Source: Saccharum officinarum
Taxonomy: Eukaryota > Streptophyta > Magnoliopsida > Poales > Poaceae
Assembly: GCA_020631735.1 (NCBI GenBank)
Contig: CM036162.1
Location: 90,630,401-90,694,400 of the forward strand
Direction of reading: 5' to 3'
Length of the DNA stretch: 64,000 nt
Shown here: positions 1-10,697 of the stretch, in pieces
Position numbering within the stretch: the stretch's first letter is position 1
Layout: each line of letters begins with the position of its first letter
Program-made: the position numbers and the translations under genes
The notes under the pieces: model-generated
The model's input: only the letters and a program-made list of their open reading frames with translations
Told to the model about the DNA's origin: nothing
Databases searched by the model: none

Positions 1-234
1 GGGATTCCTCCCAAAGTAACAATGCTTCATGGAAGTCAATGAAGGAAATTCTTCAGACAAATTTTACTATAAAGAGTAAGTATCAGAAAGTGCTTTTGAC
101 CAAATTGTTCTCCGATGCTGAAGCTTTGTGGCTAAATGCTATAGCAGATATTGGGAACTAGATAACGTGTCTCTCTTCCTTAAAAGGTCTTCCATTCTGA
201 ATCTCGGGACGCGATTCTTTTAAGGGGGGAGGGC
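1..234 (+). mobile_element. 3' end of the internal region of a Gypsy-type LTR element (copy 1), with polypurine tract
   Basis: The stretch ends in a polypurine tract (AAGGGGGGAGGG, 222-233) directly before a TGTAACACCC LTR start. This layout is usual at the internal/3'-LTR border of grass Ty3/Gypsy chromovirus-like elements. Bases about 120-220 resemble a decayed Gypsy pol C-terminus (a short peptide like NVSLFLKRSSILNLG followed by a frame loss), but no long ORF is present. The same sequence recurs at 10464-10697. Confidence 0.7.
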
Positions 235-3200
235 TGTAACACCCTAGGTGTTTATCATCAATTAAGTGGTGGGTTTAAGATCAAACATGATAGATTAGGG
301 GAGATGACGATGTCAAAGTCAAACCTATGGGGATAAGCCCTAACCTAAACTTGGATATTGCACCCTTGCTTACATATAGGCTCAATTAAAAGATATATGC
401 TTGGGTGTTGTTATCAAAGTATCGTCACATGTCTCACATCAATAACCATCTATATTGATCCCTGGAAAAGTTTCATGAAGTTTGGAATCAAAAAGTCACA
501 TGAAATGATAAGTTCCATTCCTATTGGAATTTGCCCCATTAAGTTAATGGAACTATAGATCATCAACGAAGCTTTGCAAATTACCCAAATGACTCTAGAT
601 GAACTTTACAACACCTTAACTACACTTAGGACATTTAATGGAACAATGTTCATGTTGATCATTTTGCCTAAATGTGCTTCTAAGTGATGGTTGACCATGT
701 ATGGACCCTAGAACACTTTTGTTTGACTATTTCAAAAGTGTGACCTAGAAGCTTTGTATGACTGTACACCCTTTTACAAAGTTGTAGGGAATTTTATAAG
801 GAACAAACTTTGTTTAAGAGTCAAGTCATAAAAATGTGTGTAACATGCTCAAATAGGGCCCTCAAGTCAGAATTGGGACTGTTTCCGACACTTAGCAATT
901 TAAAACCCTGATTTCAGTGTCTCCGACATTGACATCCCGCGTTCTCGAGTTTTTGCTAAGCAACTTAAATTGGTCCAAATACGAAAGTTAGAGCTTACAT
1001 GATGGGGAAGAGCATACAAGAAGATGGCACCAATTGCAATTCTTTTTGACCCCCATTTTGGATTGTTGCTCGTTGCTTTCAAATCACTGACATTGGCAAC
1101 TTTGGAGCCATGTATCTCCTAAACCAGAACCCTAATGAGTAAAGTGTCTTAATAAAAATCGTAGAGCATCATGTGGTCTTCGAACTTCATTTTGGGCCCA
1201 ATATCCAATTCGGCCCATATCCAGCCCAAAAACGGCCTCCAAGATGCCTCGAACTGCGCCCGCCACCTGTTCGGGGAAAGTCCTCAAAGGCGACAGGTGT
1301 CCCGAACGTGGCCGCCATGCACTTCTCCTTGCTGCCTCGTGCCGGGAGTCGGGGCCATTGGGGAGCCACCCGAGCGCCTGCCTCGGTCTCGCTTCCTCCT
1401 TATCCGGCCGCGTTTCACATCTCCTTCGTCGCTCCCAAGTGTCCTGCGTGCTGGGCGTGGCCGCGTCCGCCATGGGCACTGGAGCGGGGCTCCGAGCTCG
1501 GTCGCCGTCCTTGCCACCACTAGCAGCCGTCGTGCACCAAACCGCCACCGCCAGGAGTTTCTTTACCTTTCCGCGAGATTAGAATGCTGTTTTCCCCACC
1601 TCCAATTGTCACCGTAGTGCGCCACCACCATGGCTGCCATGGCCGAGCTCCGGGCGCCACCGTGATTCCCTGTCTACGGTCTCCATCCGCCCAAATGAAC
1701 CACATCAGCACCTCCGTCACTTCGGGCCGCACCTCCTGCACCCTCTCCTGAGGCCGCTCACCACCATAGCATTGTCGCCATCGGACCGCCGCCGTTGCCG
1801 ACACCCGCTCCTGTGGCCACGGTGCTGGGGACCGCCTCGAGCAGAGCCGAGTAGCTCCGCGGGTGCGCAAGGGCCCCTGGATGCTCGCGCCGTCCTTGGC
1901 CACCGCCGCCGACGACCCCCTCGCCGGAGCCGTGAGCCCGGCCCCCTCCCCTGTTTTCGGCGGCCGGCAGTGAGGCCAAGCCCGTTCCCCTCTCTCCCTC
2001 TCTCTGTGTCCTTTTGTTTGAATGACAGGTGGGGCTAGGTGGTCTAGCGGGTCCCACTTGTCGGTTTAAGAAAGCGGTTGTCTGGGTATGTATTCGGGTG
2101 GAGCTAGCAAATTAAGTAGGGTTGTTCTAATTCTGTTTTTGAATTTTAGAAAATTGGTGAATCTTATAAAAATCATATCTCATGCTAGGTAATTCCAAAA
2201 ATAGCAAGAGTGGACTTTTTGGAAACTTTGAGAAGAGCTCTTTGTAGTAGAGTCATAAAATTCTATATGTTTGTAGATGTTTTCTGATGTCTTTATTTAA
2301 GTTTTAAAAATGCTCTAAAATGCCTCTAAACTTGACCAGAGCAAGATCTGGAGTTTTATGACTCCAAAAAAAATAGTGATTCTTATTTTGATAATTTGGT
2401 GATGACATGTACTAACTAGGAAAAATATTAAACACACTAGTTGTTCACTGTTTTCTTAGGGTTTTGATTGGACCTTGATAAATAAGGAAATCTATATTAT
2501 TTTGCTTGTTATTTTTATATCTTGAGTTGTGCTGCTCCAATTGATGTGAAATTTTTATGGTAGGCTTGTCATGCTATGGATGTACTGTGGTATAAATTTC
2601 ATGGCCATTGCTTACTATATGCTCAAGTTATTGAGTTAACTTGTTTATGGCTTAATAAATAGCTTATAAATAATATATAAATGATAAAATAGAAAATGTT
2701 GTTCCATCACCTTATTATAATGTTGCTCTTTGATGTTAGTTCATTCTATGGCCATGTGTTCACAGAAAATATTGAGTTTTAGGTTTAACTTGCTCTCACA
2801 TGATTTAGTGCAATAGCTATTTGTCTTTTTCATAGAGGTTGATATACTTGCCCAAATGGATTGAAATTTGGACAGTAGACTTTTGAGAGCATTTGTAGAC
2901 CCCTGTAATTTTGGTAGAATTTATGGAGTATCTTTATGATGTGGTCATAATTCCACCTAATGATCTAAATAAATTAAGAAAATGTATTAAAAGAATTTAT
3001 TTAGTAATTAACACTATGTTTTCTGATGTTCATTAGTCATGTATGAAATGTTGGTAAAGTTGGTTTTGCCTAATTATATGTTTGCAACGGAAGTTAATAA
3101 TTATTTCTTGCAAATGAGGTTTCTGGACAGATCTGGGAACTTAGCAAAGTTCTTCATGATAATGTGCTTTGTTGTGAAACTTATTTATACAAAAGTTGTA

Positions 3201-5451
3201 GATAATTTATGTATCTAGCTTCTGTTAAAATTTGGTGGCATTTGGCCATGTGGTTTAGGAGTTATAGCTGTTTAAAGTTGGGGTACAGAATTGCTTGCTC
3301 TCTGTCTTGTTAGACCAGTTTCTGTATTTGTGTAAATTCAACATGTTAAACTCTGGAATCATGCTGTGATGGTATTAAATGAAATGTAGAGAATTTCATA
3401 AGCTTTCTGTAATGTCTTATTTCATATCATTTGGATTTGTATATCTCCAGATATGATTGATTTATGAAGCTACTGTTTGCTAGTCCAGAAATTGGCATAT
3501 TCCAGTTATCGTTGTTGCTTCACCTTGAGTTGCTTTGCATGTTACTAAGTGTGATTCATGTCCTTGGTGATGAAGTTAGTACACCTGAAACTTGTGAAGA
3601 TTATGCTTTACTTATTATGCATGGAATGGTTGGTGTGCTATAGTCAGTGAGTGGCTTTGAGGGCTTGTATCTTGTTTAAATATTGTGCTTGTCTTATGTG
3701 ATGCATTCTTATTGCCATTCATCATGTTCATACACATGCATCGTCATATCTCATTTAGGTATGTTAGATGCACTACGTGGATGGCAAGATGTGGAGCTGA
3801 ACCCGAAGATGGAGTTGGTGGATCCATCCCGAAGATAGAAGGACCGGACAAGTGATAGATTGGGAGATGCTCGCCAAGTGAATTCATCTGACATACTCTA
3901 ACTTGAGTCGGATCCCAGGCAAGCCCCGAAGCATTATAAGCCTCCTATCTTCAAAGCAATTAATTCTATATATGTTATAAGTATTGTTGCATTAAGTGAT
4001 AGGAGTTGGTTGGAAACTCTTGCTGCATTATATCATTCCTTGTCCAGATATATGAATCCTTGAATCCTACATAGACTAGGATCGAGTAGATGCTTAGCCC
4101 TGCTTTAAGCGGTAGAAATCAGGTGATTTCCTGTCACCTGCGAGATCTAAGGATATTCATATATGGCACGGTTGGCTATATTTGCTATCGTGGAATGGAA
4201 CCATGTGTTAGTAAAATGAAATGAGACCGGGCGGGATGACGATAGTGAAGCAACAAGGCATGGAGGTCTTGGGTGTGAATCTATCCCCGTCTGAGTCATT
4301 TAAGGACCGATTCGCTGTACGTCCTTGAGTCATGTTGAACGCAGTCTAACACTTAGTTGGCCGGATAAGTCGTTCTGACCGCAAAGCCGAGTAATGTGAT
4401 TCAGGCCGGGAATCGAATGGTAGGTTGCTTCTTGGAGGAGAGAAAGGATGTGCTTGGGGACATTGGCGTGAGACCAAGGGGGGTTAGAGTCCCTATCACC
4501 TGGCAGAGTGTCGCCCTTGGGGTCGCGACATCATTCGGACCCGCGATTCCTGAATCATATGAAAAGGTGGCTTGTGCGACCCTGGCAGGGGCCTGCGCGG
4601 TGAGTGTTAGAAATACCCCTCCAGCTGGATAGGAATTCGATTCGAATCGTCGTCGCTCCCGGTTAGTGAGCACTTGACTTGAGCAGCGGCAACGTAGATT
4701 CAATTAAATTGAACTGATGGTTAATTGGATCACGATGGAAATGTTGCCTCAATTTATACCTGCTATGGTTAATATTGTTTGCTCCTAATAAAGTGAGTGC
4801 TCTAGTACAGGTGCTAATATAGATGACAGGTTAATGATGATTAACTTGATGCTTAAGCATTAATGATTACTTATCTGTATTAAGCTTTTATGCAAAATAT
4901 TGTCAAGCTAGCCCCACTTTATATCAGCCTTGCATGATCCTTGGTGTCACTTTATTTCTGGTTTCTGACGGGTAAGTCTAGCTGAGTACCTTCTCGTACT
5001 CAGGGTTTTATCCCCACTTGTTGCAGGTTGTGATGTATCATGGCGACTGCAAGAGTTGGTTGGCTCCTGCCTTGTGGCAGAGTGTGATCATGGGCATGAT
5101 CCTTCTTATTTACCTTATCTCTAATGCTTTTGTTGGAAGTCGACCGTGGTACTGGCATGTATTAGAAATAAGAATAATGTTAGTTTCAAATTACTTTGCT
5201 TCCGCTACTTTTCAATGTAAGTTCTAATAACTATGTTGAACTCCGATGTATATTGAATTACTTGCGAAATGGTTGTAACATGTGACTTGTTATGTTGAAT
5301 CACTACGATCTTGGCTTGTATGTTGGTTGGTTTGAAATCCCTCGTGATTTCATTGGACTACCGGAGTTATATGGGCTCAAGTGCGAGAATTTGATCACTC
5401 CGGTGATTGTTTTTGTACTTGTGCTCTTATAATTTGGACGGTTCCGTTACA
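235..5451 (+). mobile_element. Very long Gypsy-type LTR (copy 1), inserted in Copia pol
   Basis: The LTR starts TGTAACACCC and ends GTTACA, so it has the canonical TG...CA ends and a length of 5217 bp. A polypurine tract lies immediately upstream, so this is the 3' LTR. Immediately after it begins Sirevirus pol on the minus strand. The junction falls inside the integrase zinc-finger coding region, so the expected 5-bp target site is CAAGC; the other side lies outside the window. Small GC-rich ORFs at 1130-2060 have no recognisable family and look spurious. An LTR this long with a non-coding interior resembles non-autonomous large retrotransposon derivatives (LARDs); that classification is inference. 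Confidence 0.75.
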
Positions 5452-5894
5452 CAAGCCTTCTATGCCAAAGCCAACCCATGCTTGATTTGGAGATTAAGCA
5501 AGTTGTCAAGGAAGTTTCTATAGCATTGAAGTCAACTAGATAGAGATTCTCATATCTAAAGCCCTTGAATGCCACATTTGAACCATCCATATTAATGACT
5601 TCCACATCATCAACCCCAAAGATACATTTGTAATTAAGATCACATATCTGTGCCACGGATAAGAGATTGAAATCCAAGCTTTCAACTAGCAACACATTGG
5701 AGATACTCAAGTCATTTGATATCGCAATCTTGCCCAAGCCAATAACCTTGCCTTTCTTGTTATTGCCAAATGTGATAGAATCAACACCACTATCATTGTC
5801 ATTGATTGAGTCAAATATTCTTGATGTACCGGTCATGTGTTGAGTGCACCCACTATCAATAATCCAATGCCTTTCTCCGGCTTTGTAATTTACC
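5452..5894 (-). pseudogene. pol: Sirevirus pol 5' fragment (copy 1): protease and start of the integrase region
   Basis: On the minus strand this encodes the Copia protease active-site region (DSG motif just upstream of MTGTSR) and the GAG-pre-integrase segment ending at GWLWHRRL. The ORF then runs into the inserted Gypsy LTR and stops after one extra residue. The sequence is colinear with the full-length element at 47943-48380. Integrase core, reverse transcriptase and RNase H lie beyond the window or are lost, so this copy cannot make a full polyprotein. Confidence 0.85.
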
Positions 5895-5904
5895 TACAAG
5901 CAAA

Positions 5905-7968
5905 TCAATAAAGCTTAGGTATCCATTTTTGCTTGGGTCCTTGTAGGTTAGTAACTAAGCTCTTTGGTACCCAAATAGCCTTCTTCTTTGGGCCAACAAT
6001 GGGTGTACCAATAAACTTAGCTTGCACACCCTTCACACCTTTGGTAAGCACATAGCAAGAATCAAAAGGTATAGCATTAACAAATTTCTTGCTTTGGTTC
6101 TTTTTATTGCAATTATGCTCTAAGTGCCCAACTTGCTTGCATCTATTGCAAAACCGACCATTGCCCTTCACAAAGCTAGGCTTTGGAGTTGCAAAGGCTG
6201 ACTTACCTTTTTTGGGGGTATAGCCCAATCCCTCTTTGTTAAGAGAGAACCTTTGGCTACCCAAGCACTTAAGCAAGCGGGCCTCACCACCATAGGCCTT
6301 GCCTAGGGCGTGAGTGAGCTCATCCACCTCTTTCTTGAGAGTCTCATTCTCAACCATTAGTGAGGCATCACAAGTGAAACCATCACTAGTAGAGGAGGTA
6401 GAGTCGGTGGTGGTGGATGAAGAGCTACAAGAAGGGTTAGCATTTGATATGATGATAGGTTCATAAGAGGATTCATCTATTATATCACATGTAACACCTA
6501 TATCACATGATACAACAACCTCCTTCTTTGCTTGTTGCTCAAGTAGCAATGAGTGAGCTTTTTCAAGCTTGGAATGAGCCTTACCAAGATCCTCATGGTC
6601 TTCCACTAGACTCTCATGAGTGGTCTTAATCTCACTAAGAACTTTCTCAAGTATTGCTACTTTCATTGAAAGCTTCTTACACTCCTTGTTCTTGGCAATA
6701 GCTATGTCTCTAGTTTGTTGCATCAACTCATATAGTTGTTCTTTAGTTGGTTCATCATCATCATTATCATTATCATTATCATTATCACTATCATGAGCAT
6801 ATTCTATTTCACTTTCATCATCACTCTCATCATATATTACCTTAGTTTCTTTGGCCATGAGGCACGACGAGGATGAATCAAATAGTGATGGCTTCTTGTT
6901 GATAGCAATGGAAGCAAAAGCCTTGTTGGATGATGATTCTTCTTCTTCATCATCATCATCACTTTCCCAAGTGACCACATAGGCTCCGTTCTTGCCCTTC
7001 TTGAAAGTCATCTTGGCTTCTCTCTTTTTCTTCTCAAACTTGCCCCTCTTGTTGTTCTTCTTCTTGTCATAGGGACATTCGGCTTGAAGATGTTCGGTGC
7101 TATCACAATTGAAGCACTTCCTTTGCTGCTCATTGCTCTTGAAGTTGTCATTTCTCTTTTTGAAGCCTCTTCTCTTAATGAACATGTGACCCATTTTCTT
7201 TACTACAAAAGCAAATGCCTCATCATCAATTTTATATTCTTCATCTTCACTATTGTCTTCTTCTTCTTCTTCAATGATGGTAGATTTGCCCTTGGAGGAG
7301 ATGGCCTTGAACGCCACGGTCTTCTTCTTCTTTTCTTCCTCCTTCTCCTTCTCATCAACATCTTGATCATACTTATCATATGTTAATACCTCTCCAAGCA
7401 AATCATTAGGCTTCATTGTTTCAAGCCCATCTCTTTGTAGCATCATGATCAACATTTTGAATTTTCTTGGTAAGCTCAACAAGAACTTGTGGCAAAAATC
7501 TTGGTCTTGTGTCTTGTGCCCTAAGCTCTTGAGATCATTCACAAATACTTGCAATCTATGAAACATCTCTAAGATTGTTTCTTCTTCTTTCATCTTGAAG
7601 TTCTCAAACTCACTCTTGAGCCCATATAGCTTGGCACTCTTCACAACCTTAGTGCCCTCATATGTTTCACTCAACCTTGTCCATACTTCATATGCCAATT
7701 CTAAGTCCTTGATGCCCTCAAATACTTTTGTGTCAATACCATGGTAAAGTGTATTGAGAGTCATTCTATTGCATGTTCTATTTGCTCTATCTTCATCGGT
7801 GAGATGATCGGGATCAATGATAGCAACGTCATTCTCGGTGACTTGCAAAACTCTCTCATGAATAGAACCAAGGTACATTGTCATCTTTCTCTTCCAATGA
7901 GCAAAAGAACTAACACCATCAAAGAACGGTGGCTTGCCCCCAACATGATTGAACACAATTTGAGCCAT
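5905..7968 (-). CDS. gag: Sirevirus gag polyprotein (copy 1), intact 687-aa ORF
   Basis: This is the nucleocapsid/capsid precursor of a Copia (Sirevirus-type) retrotransposon, which would assemble virus-like particles in the cytoplasm. It starts at MAQIVFNHVGG, just downstream of the primer binding site on the minus strand. A UBN2-type gag domain covers about residues 10-190 (HWKRKM, WTRLSETYEG, FHRLQ). It is followed by Lys/Glu-rich low complexity, a CCHC knuckle (CFNCDSTEHLQAEC), a long acidic Asp/Asn/Glu tract, a coiled-coil-like segment (about 420-480) and a second CxxC-H-C knuckle (CNRCKQVGHLEHNC). The copy is uninterrupted, unlike the relatives at 16648-18732 (stop codon) and 45917-47931 (frameshift and deletion). 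The downstream pol is broken by the Gypsy LTR. Confidence 0.9.
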   Translation of the reverse strand: MAQIVFNHVGGKPPFFDGVSSFAHWKRKMTMYLGSIHERVLQVTENDVAIIDPDHLTDEDRANRTCNRMTLNTLYHGIDTKVFEGIKDLELAYEVWTRLSETYEGTKVVKSAKLYGLKSEFENFKMKEEETILEMFHRLQVFVNDLKSLGHKTQDQDFCHKFLLSLPRKFKMLIMMLQRDGLETMKPNDLLGEVLTYDKYDQDVDEKEKEEEKKKKTVAFKAISSKGKSTIIEEEEEDNSEDEEYKIDDEAFAFVVKKMGHMFIKRRGFKKRNDNFKSNEQQRKCFNCDSTEHLQAECPYDKKKNNKRGKFEKKKREAKMTFKKGKNGAYVVTWESDDDDEEEESSSNKAFASIAINKKPSLFDSSSSCLMAKETKVIYDESDDESEIEYAHDSDNDNDNDNDDDEPTKEQLYELMQQTRDIAIAKNKECKKLSMKVAILEKVLSEIKTTHESLVEDHEDLGKAHSKLEKAHSLLLEQQAKKEVVVSCDIGVTCDIIDESSYEPIIISNANPSCSSSSTTTDSTSSTSDGFTCDASLMVENETLKKEVDELTHALGKAYGGEARLLKCLGSQRFSLNKEGLGYTPKKGKSAFATPKPSFVKGNGRFCNRCKQVGHLEHNCNKKNQSKKFVNAIPFDSCYVLTKGVKGVQAKFIGTPIVGPKKKAIWVPKSLVTNLQGPKQKWIPKLY

Positions 7969-8014
7969 TTTTCACACCGAAGGATGTTAAGCCTTGATTA
8001 AAACGGTGACCACG

Positions 8015-8026
8015 GCTCCGATACCA
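8015..8026 (-). promoter_or_regulatory. Sirevirus primer binding site (copy 1)
   Basis: Read on the minus strand this is TGGTATCGGAGC, one base from the plant initiator-Met tRNA 3'-end complement TGGTATCAGAGC used by most plant Copia elements. It lies two bases from the LTR end (TTACA). Confidence 0.85.
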
Positions 8027-8028
8027 CT

Positions 8029-9145
8029 TGTAAGGTCCTAGATGGCTAGAGGGGGGTGAATAGCCTATAAAAATTTCTACATAAGCCACTAAGCAAACTT
8101 GTTAGAATAACAAACGGCGTAAAGCGAGTTTTGCTTAGCCTACGGTTGTGATGCAAGCCTCCTATCCACAAGACTAGTAGATTATGATCTCTAGTTCACA
8201 CAAGGGCCAAGTCACTAAACTTGCACTAGGAAGCAAGCTAACAACAACTAGCAAAGCCACTACTAGAGCTACACAAGATAATCTAGTAAATGTAAATGCA
8301 AGAGAGAGGATTGAATATCTTATACCAACGGTGTAGTGAAGATGTTGCCAATCACCAAGATGATATACAATCAATCAATATTAACAACAACACAATATGA
8401 AGACCAATCACTGGGAGACAAGAGACACAATATTTTTGTTCACCCGGTGTTCACTTGTGCACCGACAAGCTACGTCACCGGTTGTGTCGACCAACACTTA
8501 GATGGTTCCTCGGTGTGACCCTCAAGTCACTTGCCCCTCAAGGCACGCCCCGCAAGGCACCGCAAGACACCACTCTCAAGTGAGGTAACTCAATGACACG
8601 CGCAATGTAATAGAGTTGCTTTTGGCGTCCCACCGAGGAAAGCACAAGAACCTCTTACAATCAACTGGAGGTGGCCAAGAACAATCACCTTCTCTTGCCA
8701 ACGCCTCCAACAATCTCCAAGCCAGCTAGGAGCGGTACTCTCCAAGAGTAACAAGAAATCCACCGGCTATACCACCCACAAGTGCCACTAGATGCCCTCA
8801 AGCTATGCAATGCACTTTGGGATCACTCAATCTCACTTTTGATTTGCAATCAAGCAAGAGAGAAGAGTGGGAGGAGATGCTCTAGCTCAAAGGATGCACA
8901 AGTATGTTAGAAATCACGAGAGACCAAAGGCCGGCCAACAAGTATTTATAAGCATCCCATATGAATAGCCGTTATACTCCTTCACTGGGTCTGTTCGAGA
9001 TGATAAGTGCGCTTGTGATCAACTGTAGATGCGCTATCGTTCTTGTCCAACGGTCAAACAAGAACGGTCAAACTCTATGTTGCTCACCCAAGCGTTTGCC
9101 GAATGCTTTAGATCGCACTAAGTAACCATGCGTTCTCATGAATGA
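8029..9145 (-). mobile_element. Truncated 5' LTR of Sirevirus copy 1
   Basis: The LTR end (TGTAAGGTCC on plus) is at 8029, and homology to the copy-2 LTR is near identical to about 9000. A TATA box (TATAAATA on minus) is at 8943-8950. From about 9000 to 9145 the match to copy 2 becomes patchy and the CCGGACGCG motifs are replaced by other sequence. Beyond about 9145 no LTR similarity is visible. The right boundary is approximate and is the duplication junction. The weak ORFs here are not real genes. Confidence 0.8.
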
Positions 9146-10697
9146 ATTAAATTCGTGTTGGTCTAAGGTAACAAAATTTAGAGCTACTAGAATAACATGT
9201 TTGTGCGCTCTCTTGTTAAGTAGAACAAAGGCAAGCTTTGTTTTGCTTGTTGAATATTGGCTGCTAGAACGTTTTCTGTTGCAGTGATGCTTTCGTGGTC
9301 ATAATGGTGTTTTCTGTAGTTATGGAGAATACCAAAATTATAACTAACTTACACATCTAGCTAGGTAATGACTCCTTGGTAGCTACGAAGGCTATGTCTT
9401 ACAGAGCAATAACCAACAAGAAGTTAATTAACTAGCCAACAACTTGCATGGTATTCTATCTTCTAGAGCCATTGTGATCAAGTCAATTCCGTCTTGGACA
9501 ATCACACAGATAGTGTAAGATGTTCAATCAGCTGTGATGAAGAATTAGAGAAATGCATGCCCTAGTTTCGATCAACATCCTTATGCCCTTAGGTGCCACA
9601 AACGGTTTGTTCATAACTTTGTTGGACAAAGTGTTGAGGAATATTCGAAAGCAATCTGAGAAGTGTCAAACAAAAAAATTTCTCATCTTAGAGCTGCTAT
9701 ATGACCCTAAAGAGAAAGTCTCATGGTGAAAGGTTGGCCTGGCAAAGTTGCTACAGTGCAAGTCAACTCAACTTACAGTGCAACTAAGTCACGAAGGAAA
9801 ATTTTTACTCAATCGCTTGGTGGTAGACTACTCCCCGCGGTTTAGTGAATATTTACAACTTTTGTTGTCTTAAGGCGTCGTTACATCTTTCCTTGGGAAT
9901 TATTTTCCAATGATGACATACTTTGGTACCTTATACATGTTTTTACCCAAGAGGTTGCATCTGATTCAACCTAGATAACTGTTGTCTTTGGATAAAAGAA
10001 TCTTATTAGATAACTGTTGGTAGAAATAGGAAGCCGACAGAGTCAGCTATCACATTCACTGACCATCGATAGACTCAGATAATACAGTGTTATCATCAGA
10101 GAAAGAGAACTACATGCATGGAATAGTAAGTAGCTTTCCATTAGCTGATATATGAATGTTTGAACATTTACGACCAACATAGACCCTGTCTATTGGTTAG
10201 TCAGTATCCTATAGCCTCAGAGTATATTTGTCGTCTATGATCTCACCCTTTTGGAAGGTTGTGCTCAAACCATTTTGGTAGAGGACTGCTTTTCAAACTT
10301 TGTGAACATAGAGTCATTTTGATGAGTATACTTCTGAAGATTTTGGTCTAATGTAAAGTTCATATGGACTATGCTGTGTTCACTAAAGAATCAGATACTT
10401 GTTAGTGGTTCGCTCATGGACCAAACGATCTCCATACATTGAGAATGCAGTACTGTGCTATCTGGGATTCCTCCCAAAGTAACAATGCTTCATGAAAGTC
10501 AATGAAGGAAATTCTTCAGACAAATTTTACTATAAAGAGTAAGTATCAGAAAGTGCTTTTGACCAAATTGTTCTCCGATGTTGAAGCTTTGTGGCTAAAT
10601 GCTATAGCAGATGTTGGGAACTAGATAACGTGTCTCTCTTCCTTAAAAGGTCTTCCATTCTGAATCTCGGGACGCGATTATTTTAAGGGGGGAGGGC
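9146..10697 (+). mobile_element. Non-coding interior of the Gypsy-type element (copy 2), with polypurine tract
   Basis: The stretch is AT-rich with no ORF of note. It leads without a break into the segment that matches bases 1-234 of the window and ends in the same polypurine tract (10685-10696). I infer it is the internal region of the long-LTR element, lacking gag-pol at least in this 1.5 kb. No primer binding site or 5' LTR is seen on its left, because the truncated Copia LTR abuts it. Confidence 0.55.

Noticed and set aside
1132..2057. Several overlapping ORFs of 60-148 aa in the GC-rich part of the long LTR
   Set aside because: They occur on both strands in most frames, have no recognisable domain, and lie inside an LTR. 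The same ORFs repeat in copy 2.
4396..4703. 78- and 100-aa ORFs on opposite strands (also at 15139-15446)
   Set aside because: They overlap each other on opposite strands within the LTR. They are conserved only because the LTR was duplicated.
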